A stretch of 64,000 nt of DNA from Prinsepia uniflora. Its lineage: Eukaryota; Streptophyta; Magnoliopsida; Rosales; Rosaceae. This document shows, piece by piece, positions 23,350-33,514 of this stretch. The notes beneath the pieces are model-generated. The model was not told the origin of the DNA, did no database searches, and worked only from the letters and a program-made list of their open reading frames with translations. The stretch lies in assembly GCA_032719365.1 (NCBI GenBank), contig CM064872.1:20491572-20555571 (forward strand), in the 5' to 3' direction. Each line of letters opens with the position of its first letter. Within the stretch, counting starts at the first letter, position 1. A program made the translations under genes and the position numbers.

Positions 23350-26315
23350 TGACACGACCCATCCCAATCCCTCCGGGATTACCGTGGGATATGTCATACT
23401 CCCGTCTGACACGGAGTGTCAGACAAGGGATAACCTAAAGCCACTGCCCTCAACGAGCTTCCAGAGTGCGCAAGGATCGATGGAGGAGGCATGCAATGTC
23501 CCAATCTCTGCTGCAGTCGCATCGGTGATCAACCTGAAGGGAATTAAAAACAACAAAGGCTGTGAGTGGACGAAAATAACTAAGTTCGTAAAACATATTT
23601 CACAAAGATATTTATGCCCTTCATTAAAAACGTATGCATGCATCAAAAACCAGTAAATAAACTATTTACTAAAACAACCATTAGGGCCTTAGCCCAGAAA
23701 CCGTAAGACCAAATCATGTGGGTCTCTACCCAAAACCATGAATACCGAAAACCAAACATATATTATTTAAATCCGACATCCAGAATACCAATTTCAAATT
23801 CCAAGTGGGCCATCGCCCAAAACAATAACCATAAATACCATTTCCAGGAAAAACATGTTTAAACCATCCTGGGCATCCCAGATTCCTAGCGTCCCAGACG
23901 TCATATCTCACGGTATAATAATAAGCAACGCGTGCTGCCCGAGGTCTCTCTGGGTCAATATCTCTGACATCCCAGATGTCTGACGTCCTAGACGTCTAAT
24001 CATAGCAATCTTGCTCTTGAGTCACTATACGGTTCGGTAGCTCGGTACAATGACCCCTCACAGGCAATGCACCGTGACTTCCCCAGTGTCCCAGACACTT
24101 AGAGGAGACCATCACATATCCTCATATCAAGATGGTTTATGGAAAATAGTTTAACAAATCATTTCAAACATCTCAAGGGCCTTGCCCGGAATTTCCATAA
24201 AACCATTACAAGTCCAAACATCTAATTTTCAATTCCAAAACCATTTATTCAAATCCATTTAGAGTCCACGACCATAAATCACATTTATAAATAACTGGGC
24301 CCCTGACCCTATTTCATAAAGCAATTGGGCCACCGACCCGATTACGTAACACAATTGGACTCCAAGTCCGAGGTTTCCAAAACAATTGGGCCTCATGCCC
24401 GAGTTTATCTTTCCAATTTCAAAACCATTTCATGAAATCATATCCAAAACCATAAGTATGGAAAATTAGTGTAAAACCGGAAAAACCTCGATTTACGTGC
24501 AAACGTAAATTACCTCGAAATGCGTGAAACCATATAATTCACCGATAACCAAATCAACATCATATAATCACAATCATAATCCATATAAAATAGTTATGCA
24601 TGCATAAATTTTATAAAACCAAAGCCCACTCACAGACTGTCCATAGTTGCTCGTTTTTGCGCTGCACGCGTTCCCGTAATTTCCGACATTTTCCAGAAAT
24701 CTGGAATCCTGTCCGAAATCATTCTTTAGTGTCACTAAGGGCTCAAATAACAGCATACTAATTTCCTATAACTTTTCGGGAATTAAACGTTAGTTAAAAA
24801 CGTAACCTAAACCTTCGGACCCTCGAAACAATATCGAAATGGTGTCCGATTAATTCGAAATCAACGCTAAAATATTCGTTACATTGCATAGGAAAAAAAG
24901 TAGTGTTGAACTCACCTTGAGAATTGGCCCCACGCGCCGCCGTGAGTGGCTACGCGTGAAACTCACTCGCCTGCTACAGTAATGCTACAGTGTCACCTTC
25001 CTCACCCGACTAGCCTGCAAACGGGTTGTTCAACCCGCGACACAACCCGGTTAAATCTCTGGCAATACCCACTTAAATCCTTTAATTGAATCATCTAATC
25101 GCACCGTTAGAGTCCCAATTAAGGTTCTGTAAACCTAATTACACACATCAAGCCTTTAATCCAACATTTCTCTCAAGATCAAACACACGGTCTAAACTTT
25201 TGAAAGTTACTCAAATCAACTCAGTTATCAAATTAATTGATACAGGAGCTTTGTATTACCTAAACAAACCTTAGATCGTAACCAATTTCATGAAAACTTA
25301 CCCGTAGGTGGTCGTCCTCAAGCTCGAAATTCCCCAGAAACTGGAACTTCAGTTCTAGGCTATACCGCGATCAACTTCCTTCTATTTTTGTATGGTTGAA
25401 GTCGAAGTGAACCCAGAAGATTGTTTCTACTCTCAGTTTAACTCCTCTCGACTCACAATTTAATTTTTGAATTTTCCTTCCAAATTCCCAATTTTTCCCG
25501 ATTCTGTTTTCTCTCTCGTTCCTCAGCTCCTTCCTTTCAAAATGGCTCTCAAAGACATCCCAATGATCACTAATCACTCTGTTTTCAAACCGTGCAACCC
25601 AACAGCCCGTGGGAATCCCTCAGACCCACTGTGATTCTGTTTCCCACAAACAGACCCAAACCATTACAATATTCCTCTTGTGCTCTGTTTCCCTCAGTCT
25701 TTTTCAGTGACCAAAGTCACTCACAACCTTAAACAATTCTCCCAACAGCACTAACATTGTTAAACAATGCACTGAACAGTATAAAAAACTCACACGGCAA
25801 ACCACCACGGCTGTTTCAAAATGCAGCAGCCAAATTACCATTTTGCCCTCAATTGACAAATTACCAAAATGCCTCTCACGCCTCTAGATCCGTAACTTGG
25901 TTATCCGAACTCCGATTGACGCGTGCCACCTGTCAACGGATTTAGCGTCTCGAGACCTACCCAACGGTCCTCGAATTGTGTGAAAATTAGTGGTCAATCG
26001 AAAAGTCAACATTTTCCGTCATTTCGTCCGAATTACGAAAATGCCCTTGAACTTCCGAACGTCAAAACTCTCACCTCGAACGTCGGAATCGAACGTGCCA
26101 CCTGTCTATGAACTCGTGACGTCCCAAACTACGTCACGGTCATCAGTCAAAGTCCATTTGACCGCCCAAATTAAAAGTCAACGTTTTACCCACGACTAGG
26201 GGCAAAACGGTCACTTTGCATCGTTCGTCCGATTTCACCCTACTAATCACCGATTAACCCCACTAATCATGATTAATTACTAATCTAATTCCGGAATTCG
26301 GGATGGGTCGTTACA
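23350..26315 (-). mobile_element. Solo long LTR, minus strand, TSD TCAC(T/C)
   Basis: It is 2966 bp long. The left end is TGACACGACCC and the right end GGGTCGTTACA; the flanks TCACT (23345-23349) and TCACC (26316-26320) differ by one base. It has the family order seen from the minus strand: GTGAGTGGAC near 23562, ATGCATGCAT near 23634, micro-hairpins (23885-24410), ATGCATGCAT near 24597 and CCCACTCAC near 24625. It has inserted in the internal region of the outer element. Confidence 0.82.
23885..24410. repeat. Micro-hairpin array in LTR
   Basis: It contains GACATC/GATGTC with loop CCA (23966-23980) and GACGTC/GACGTC with loop CTA (23982-23996). Units of GGGCC/GGCCC or GGACT/AGTCC type then run to about 24410. 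Unit order parallels 16383-17090 but individual arms differ. Confidence 0.72.
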
Positions 26316-27386
26316 TCACCAGACAGCTCCTAACGTCCAACACACTCACGATACTCAATACATCGACGACACACCGTCGTGCTCAATCGATAACTCACGA
26401 CTTCACTACGTTTCTGTTGCGCAACTTTGACCTTGACTCGCTCTAGAGTCCCAACATCGTATCTCATGTCACTCCGCGACCAACGCTGTGGTCTTGACTC
26501 ATCATAAGCCTCTATTGTTATCTCAGTCATCCCCTCAACATACAAGTCTACATCGCACTCATCCTTTCGATTCACTCAGGATGCATCCGGACCTTATCGA
26601 ATACTTGCTCTAGCAGAGATAATCACACACATAATCGCTAGGGTTCTTCTAGCCCACATGGCCCTGAGCTCCATGCTCACACAATCATTGAACCCTCTCA
26701 AGCCACTCTGCACTAGCGCACAGTATTCGATGTCCGATCCTCGTACTCAACATACAATCAACATCAGACCTCGTTTGATTACCATATCATATCCATCTCG
26801 GACTCAATCTGATGATCGTACCACATCAATCAGATGATCAATACTCAACAATCTTGTTGTCCAACATTCACTACTCACAGGTGTATCCACATCACATCAA
26901 TCATATCGGCACTCTCATGCCTACTAAAGGACTGCACTCACACAATGGCCGAGCACATACCAATATCCACACATTCTATCTTTGTCTATCACATAGCTAA
27001 CATGCCAATCACGCTTCAACATTGGAACCTGTCTGTCTGATCTTCACTTTGGACAGACCACATACCACACACAAGGTCTTTCCTGAGTTCTCATGGTCAC
27101 CCGATCAACTCCCGAGACACTCCAAGACCAACCAACTCACGTCTACCAAGACGTACCAATCTGAACCTTGACCCCATCCTGATAACGCAAGGGTCGGGTT
27201 TTGAACCAGTGGTGTCAACCTCTAATCCAGCCTATGTTTCTGACTGGAATACCATCCAATAATGCTCCCTGGTCGTCTATTACTAGCACAATCTCTCCAT
27301 CTCGAGCAATAGCAAGCCAACAAACATCATACTCGAAGCATCGGCTATTCATCTTTTCCTGAATGATACTCAACGTATCATCATCC
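26316..27386 (-). mobile_element. Internal region of the outer element, part 2
   Basis: CA/TC-rich sequence with no convincing open frame and no protein motif I recognise. It is bounded by two nested LTRs and is interpreted as continuous with 22923-23349 and 30303-32262. Confidence 0.55.
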
Positions 27387-27887
27387 TGTAACGACCCGTC
27401 CCGAATATCGGGATTTAATAATATTTAATTGTGATTTACTAATCTGGGATTAGTTGTGTGATTTCGGACGAATTGTGCAAAATGATCGTTTTGCCCATGG
27501 GCGTGGACAAAACGTTGACTTTTATTTCGGATGGTCAAATGGACTTTGACCGATGACGGTGATGTAGTTCGGGACGTCACGAGTTCATAGACAGGTGGCA
27601 CGTTCGATTCCGACGTTCGTGGTGAAAGTTATGATGTACGGAAGTTCAAGGGCATTTTCGTAATTTGGACAAATGAAGGGGAAATGTTGACTTTTTGACC
27701 GGGATGTCCGATGGCCGAGGGCCAAGGACCGTTACGGAGGTTTCGTCGATGCGAATCCAACGACAGGTGGCACGCCGAAATCGGACTTCGTACGAGGAAG
27801 TTATGGTCTGAAACATGAAATCGGGGAAGTTACGTCTCGGTAACTGTGTTGATTATTTTATTCTGAAATGGTGGTTGGAGGACACTT

Positions 27888-27913
27888 GGATGAGTGACAA
27901 GTGTCACTCATCC
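27888..27913. promoter_or_regulatory. Perfect 26-bp U3 palindrome
   Basis: 12-bp arms GGATGAGTGACA and TGTCACTCATCC flank an AG centre with no mismatch. It lies about 80 bp upstream of a TATA-like CTATATAATA. Confidence 0.75.
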
Positions 27914-29121
27914 GACGGCTAGATTGGATCTTGATCCACTAATCATAAACTATATACTAAAGTTTCCACTATATAATAATTTAGGATTAAATCCCTGCTT
28001 TTGATCTGAGCCATCCATTCCACCCCCAAATTGCATCACAGCCGTCCATCTCATCCCTCCCTTCTATTTCTGATTATCCTCACTCCCTCACCGTGAACAA
28101 GCAAAAAACAGAGGTATAAGGATTTGATTCCGGCCATTGGCAATCTCCCTTCCATAATTGATTTCACAAATGGATATTTGGTGATTTAGGGAAGGTTTTG
28201 GCTGAGGGAGAGCACGGGGGACTGAGTGGGGAGGTGTAATTCGGGAATCAAAATTTCGGGGAATTGGAGGGAATTTCGAATTGGAATAATTGGGCCGTGA
28301 CGATCAAAATGGAGTTTAGTTTGAGTCTTCTGGGATCAAAACGATCAGCTTTGCAGCAAGAACGAAGAGAAACCATGTCGGATTGGGGAAGAACTGAGCT
28401 TCCATGGCAGCTCAAAATCGAGCTTGGGTTCAATGGGTTAGAGGTATGTAATTCTCAAATTGATCTTGTAGAAATGTCCTTTACACTCTCACGATGCTAA
28501 CTGAATGAATTAATTTGGAAACCAGGGACGATATCGTGAAACCCGATTTGAAAACCCGTCGAGGATCGATCGTGAGTCGTGGAGATATATACCCTAATTT
28601 GTGTAATTCGATTTACAGAACTTAAATGGAGATTGATTACAAGGGATCGGTTGAAGGATTGGATTAAATTGATGTCGAATTGGGTGAGATTGAACCGGGT
28701 CAGATCGCGGGTAATCAGACCCGTTTACCAGTCATTCGGGTGAGGGAGACCACTGTAGCAGTCACTGTAGCAGGCGCGTGGCTTTCACCCGCAGCCACTC
28801 ACGGCGGCGCGTGACGGCGCGTGAGTACGAATCCCGAGGTATGATCAACATGACTTTTGTCCTATACAATGTAACGAACATTTTGGGATTGGTTTCGTGT
28901 CGATCGGACACCGTCTCGATATTGTTCGGGATGTCCGAAGGTTTTAAATCCAGTTTAAAAATACTTAAAAATCCGGAAAAATTACGAGACTTGAATGGGA
29001 TGTTAATGATGAGGTTAGTAATCCTCTAATGTGATTTGAGCAGGATTGGGAGTCCCGGTGATAGTGATGTGGCCTGGGAAGGCCTATGGCACGCGTATCG
29101 AGGCACTCGGTTAAACGGTCT

Positions 29122-30119
29122 GTGAGTGGACATTGGTTTTATAAATTCGATGCATGCATAACTGTTTCATGATTGTTATAATTGTAATTAAATGATTTAT
29201 TTTGGATATTGGTGAATTTATATGTTTTCACGCATTTCGAGGTGATTTACGTATTTGCACGTAAACCGAGGTTTTCTGGATTTGCACTGATTTCCATAAA
29301 TGTGGTTGGATATGATTTCATGAAACGGTTACGAACTTGAATAAAGTAAAATCGGGCCAGGGGCCCAGTTAACTTATGAATCGGGCCAGGGGCCCAGTTA
29401 ACTTATGAAATCGGGTCAGGGGCCCAGTTGATTTATATATGCGATTTCGGGTCGGGGACCCTAAAATGGAATTGAATAAATGATTTTGGATTTAAATCAA
29501 CTACTTGGACAAATGACGGTTTTATGGAAACTCGGGGCAAGGCCCTTGTGATATTTTGGAAATGAATAATAAAATGTGTTTCATAAAACCATCTCGATAT
29601 GAGGATATATATATATCCTGGTCTCCTCCAAGTGTCGGGGACACTGGAGAAGTCACGGTGCATTGCCTGCGAGGGCTTATTGTACGGAGCTACCGGACCG
29701 TATAGTGATCTAGGAGCAGGATTGCTAGACGTCAGAGACGTCAGACATCGGGGATGTCAGAGATATGAACTCGGTGAGACCCCGGGCAGCACGCGTTGCT
29801 TAATACCGTGAGATATGACGTCTGGAACGTCTGGAACGTCAAGCGTCTAGGACGCTAGGCATCGGGGATGCCGGAGATGGAAAAATAATAAATGAATATT
29901 ACTGGATTGATGAAATAACTCTTGGATTGACTTTTGGAATTTGAAACTATGCTTTGGTTTCCGGGCTAAGGCCCTAATGGTTATTTCTAAATAAATATGG
30001 GATTATTGGTTTTTGGTGCATGCATATGATTTTACTGAGGGGCATAAATGTCTTATAAATATTTTTAACAGACTTGTTTATTTTCGTCCACTCACAGCTT
30101 TTGTTTTAATGCCCTTCAG
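29122..30119 (+). other. Intron-like interval with complementary ends
   Basis: GTGAGTGGAC (29122-29131) fits a 5' splice site and is the exact reverse complement of GTCCACTCAC (30086-30095), which lies 24 nt before CCCTTCAG at 30119. ATGCATGCAT-type palindromes sit just inside both ends. The interval is about 1.0 kb; the equivalent at 59610-60611 is 1002 bp. That it is spliced is inference. Confidence 0.5.
29340..29872. repeat. Micro-hairpin array in LTR (plus-strand copy)
   Basis: GGGCC/GGCCC-type units lie at about 29353-29460. Perfect 6-bp-arm, 3-nt-loop hairpins follow: GACATC/GATGTC loop GGG (29744-29758), AGCGTC/GACGCT loop TAG (29842-29856), and GGCATC/GATGCC loop GGG (29858-29872). 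Confidence 0.8.
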
Positions 30120-30302
30120 GTTGATTCCGGATACGACTGCAGCAGAGACTTGAGCATCGCACACCTCCTCCATCGATCCTTTCGCACTCTAGAAGCCCGT
30201 TTGGGCAATGACAATCGGTTATCCCTTGTCTGACGCCTCTTGTCAGACGGGAGCACGTCACATTCCATGGTAATCCCGGGGGGATTGGGATGGGTCGTGT
30301 CA

Positions 30303-32262
30303 CTGCACATCTCTCAAGGAGATTGTAAATCCAAGTTTCCTACCCACACGCTACCATGGAAAAACTCTCACTAACGTCCGAAAAAGTCAACCTAGAGTAG
30401 TGGTCCACATTCTGCTCACCCGATTATCATCTCATACCAGATTGACTTTGGAATAGAGTCAATGACACTCATCCAGTCTGAGGGATTTCAGTCATAATCG
30501 TTAGGGTTGGTCGACGCCAATCCAACATTATCTCTATCATCTTGATTATCTCGATCCATAACCCAAAGCGGCCCTCAACTCCTGATCCTCGACCATCTCA
30601 ATTCACACTCATCTAGATTCTCACAATCCATCGAGGGTCCACACTAGCTCTCTCAGCCCTCATAACATGACCCATAACACCAACACGGTTACATCCAAAT
30701 CTGGTGCTCACTCGTCACGTCCGGTGACACCAAGCACCGTCTGCTCTTCAAGTCTTTCAAATTTAGCTCGCAGCCTAGTTTTCACATTCTTACACCCTCT
30801 TTGAACCCAAGAAAAAGTGCAACCATGTTGCAAGAATAGATGCAGGAAATGAGAAGTCTTCTTCACTAACCAATAATATTTGTTGATAACTTCTGTCGGG
30901 GCCCTTCCACGATCGCATCACCTATCAAATTAGCTTGACTTTTACAAGCTTATGCATCCATGAGTGATGAGGAGTTCACTAAAAACTTTCAGAAGAAGGA
31001 AGTATATTTATTAGCTATCTTGTCATAGCTAAGTCTCGAAGGTCCATCGAATTCCGACAAGGAACATTGATTTCTCATCAGTGAATTTCCAAGTCAACTG
31101 AATCTCGTCTCACTCCAAGCTCATTGAGCTAACTAGGGACATCACAACACGTGCCCCATATCCCATAGTATCCTCTCGGTCTCCAAGCCGTAACTCACTC
31201 GGACCTCAATCCACGTATCCTGGAAACCACTATGTCTTTAGGTCAAAACCTCCTACGTAAATCCAATCGGTGGTCCTACTACTATACCAATCGGAGTACT
31301 ATCTCGCACGACCCACTCTATGGGATCACTCATGTTACACACCACACTCGTGGACACTTGCCAAGGCAAGATAAAACACCTGTTTCCAGTCAAGGCATAC
31401 CTTGTGCCTCCAGTCATCCAATCCAATTCAATAAGGAGGATATCACTAGGCCACTCAAGGGCTCGGGGCTTGAGGAAACCCTCGTCTAAGCTCCTTAAGT
31501 ACACGAATCCCCACTGAGATAGCGTGACCTCTCGACACAATTGCCACCATGCTCATCGTCTCTTTTCGTCGTGTCCATCATCGTATCCTGTGTGCGACGA
31601 TCCCACATACCGCTGCCTCAAATGCAGGAATCTCACCTCTCGACACCTGATACGACTAACAAATCCCCATCGTCTCAGTCGTCACTGGACATGAGCATAT
31701 CAAGATCGATAAAAAGACCAATCCAATGAATGAGTCTTATCGATAACAATGTCTGCCACAACCTTGTGCAGATCAATCCAGAAAACACTCCACTATCGGG
31801 ACTCCGCATTCATGCGGCCAACTCACCGCATGTACCAACCGCTCATAAGGACGACCCATCACTTACTCAGGCGATAATCCATCACTCGTACGATCCGTTC
31901 AGAAGCATGTAATCCTCTGATCAGTCACCTCGTGGTCTGATCCAAGTACCACTATTCTGGTAGCTTGTCCAACCAATCTCAACTCAGGTCATCCATGACC
32001 TCAGCTGCTCACTGCAGCACATCTCTCCTGACCAATCATCTGTCACGACTCCGAAAGTCGTCATACTCAGCCCTCATCGGGGTCAAACACATTGAAACAT
32101 GGCATACTATGCCCAACAGAATCTATTCGGGGTCATTCCCACTTAACCTTTCCATCTTTACCCTCATTATCAGGTTAATGACGGTTTGTTCTTATCATAG
32201 AGACATCACATCCAACACACGCACAATCACCACAAGAGCAACCTAGTGCTCTAATACTACTT
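30303..32262 (-). mobile_element. Internal region of the outer element, part 3 (5' leader side)
   Basis: This is about 2 kb between the nested LTR and the 5' LTR. No gag protein could be recognised on either strand; open frames are short and unlike known families. The 32249-32259 segment (CTAATACTACT-like) is a decayed version of the CTCTGATACCACT primer-binding site beside other LTRs. Confidence 0.6.
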
Positions 32263-32799
32263 TGACATGACTCATCCTAATCCCTCTGGATTATTGTGGG
32301 ATGTGTCTGCTCCCGTCATACACCACGTGCTAGATAAGAGATAAAATCGTAACCTGCTCGGGGTTATCTAGAGTACGCAAGGATCTGTGGCGGCATGCAT
32401 GTATGGAAATGGGCTATAGGGTGGGTGACAAGTGTCACTCATCCTATGGTTCCAATTCAAATATTTGGGTCCCACTAAAAACAAACCATTTTGAAACACG
32501 TACAATCGTGAATAGTTCTCCGAACCTTCCATGACCCGTAACTTCCTCATAAGATGTCCGATTTCGACGTGCCGCCTGTTTACGAACTCGTATCATGTCG
32601 ATCTACGTAATGGTCCTCGATCCACGTGCATTAAACCTCCCGAATTAAAAGTCAACTTTTTGCCCTTTCTATGAGTAAAATCATCATTTTACCTCGATCG
32701 TCCGATAATCCTCAGTTAATCACGATTAATCCTTACTTAATCCTTAATAATTCATTATTAACCTTAAATAATCCTGTAAATTCGAGACGGGTCCTTACA
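32263..32799 (-). mobile_element. 5' LTR of the outer element (short class, 537 bp)
   Basis: It starts (plus view) TGACATGACTC and ends GACGGGTCCTTACA. Both ends are homologous to the 3-kb LTRs, but the palindrome (32419-32444) is separated from the terminal segment by only about 20-40 nt, where long LTRs have over 2 kb. TSD copy CATCA follows at 32800-32804. Confidence 0.82.
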
Positions 32800-32804
32800 C
32801 ATCA

Positions 32805-33514
32805 ATTAATTTTAGTTTTATAGATAATATAATTTTAAAAAGGCAATACTAGTATTTTACTACACATCAAAAGAATTGGGGAAAAAATAACTGAAAACAA
32901 TGACGGGCAAAAGAGTATGGATATAATGAAAATGTATGGAGCAAGACTGTTGTGGGATGCCCTATCTTTGTGGTTGTTTGTCAAATTTCATGTACTTTGG
33001 TTCCACTAAAGACAATTAATAGTAAAGCAAGATCATAAACATTTCTATAACAGTAGCGCGTAATTGAACTAAGTAGAGCAAAGATTCCAAAATTCTTCAA
33101 ATGCACTAACAAAAATCACTTACATTGACAGGTAAAAGCCTAAATAAAAGAATCAGAGGCATAACAATCACCAAATGAAGACTCCCAACCATAATCTAGT
33201 CCCAATTAGCAGAAAAGATTGGGGATAAAAGGGTGCTTAAAAAACTGCAGCTCCCCACTACACAGAAGCACGTACCATACCCTTGTTGACATCAGATACA
33301 TTGTAGCATTCATCGTATCCATCTACGTTCGACAGTGAGTTTTTGGGTTCTCTTCTACAACAGAATTCACAAGCTATTCCCTCACGCCATGTGTCAGTGC
33401 TGAATGTGTCTTCTGCATTTGAATTTCCCTTTGATTTTGGCAGTAGCGGATATGAAATCCGAATGAAGGAACTTAACTGTTTCATAGACTTTGTTGACCT
33501 TTAGGAAGATTACC
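32805..33514. other. Intergenic DNA and probable SDR 3' UTR
   Basis: The first part continues the AT-rich repeat interrupted at 11181. The rest is the likely 3' UTR of the minus-strand SDR gene. An open frame at 33258-33485 has no recognisable domain and is taken as non-coding. Confidence 0.55.

Larger units (their letters stand above)
27387..30302 (+). mobile_element. Plus-strand long LTR, no TSD found
   Basis: It starts TGTAACGACCCG and ends GGATGGGTCGTGTCA; 2916 bp. The modules are complete: U3 palindrome (27888-27913), TATA-like CTATATAATA near 27971, donor decamer (29122-29131), ATGCATGCAT (29150-29159), hairpin array (29340-29872), second TGCATGCAT (30017-30025), GTCCACTCAC (30086-30095) and acceptor CCCTTCAG ending at 30119. 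The flanks CATCC and CTGCA do not match, so it is either a rearranged solo LTR or one end of a larger deleted copy. Confidence 0.75.

Noticed and set aside
27387..30302. Solo LTR with TSD
   Set aside because: The flanks CATCC and CTGCA do not match, so the solo-LTR claim was withheld although the LTR ends themselves are clear.
30780..31080. Possible gag remnant (AYASMSDEEFTKNFQKKEV-like plus-strand text)
   Set aside because: Short, interrupted by stops, on the opposite strand to the element, and without a zinc knuckle; not enough to call gag.
33258..33485. 75-residue frame downstream of the SDR stop
   Set aside because: It sits where the SDR 3' UTR should be and has no recognisable domain.
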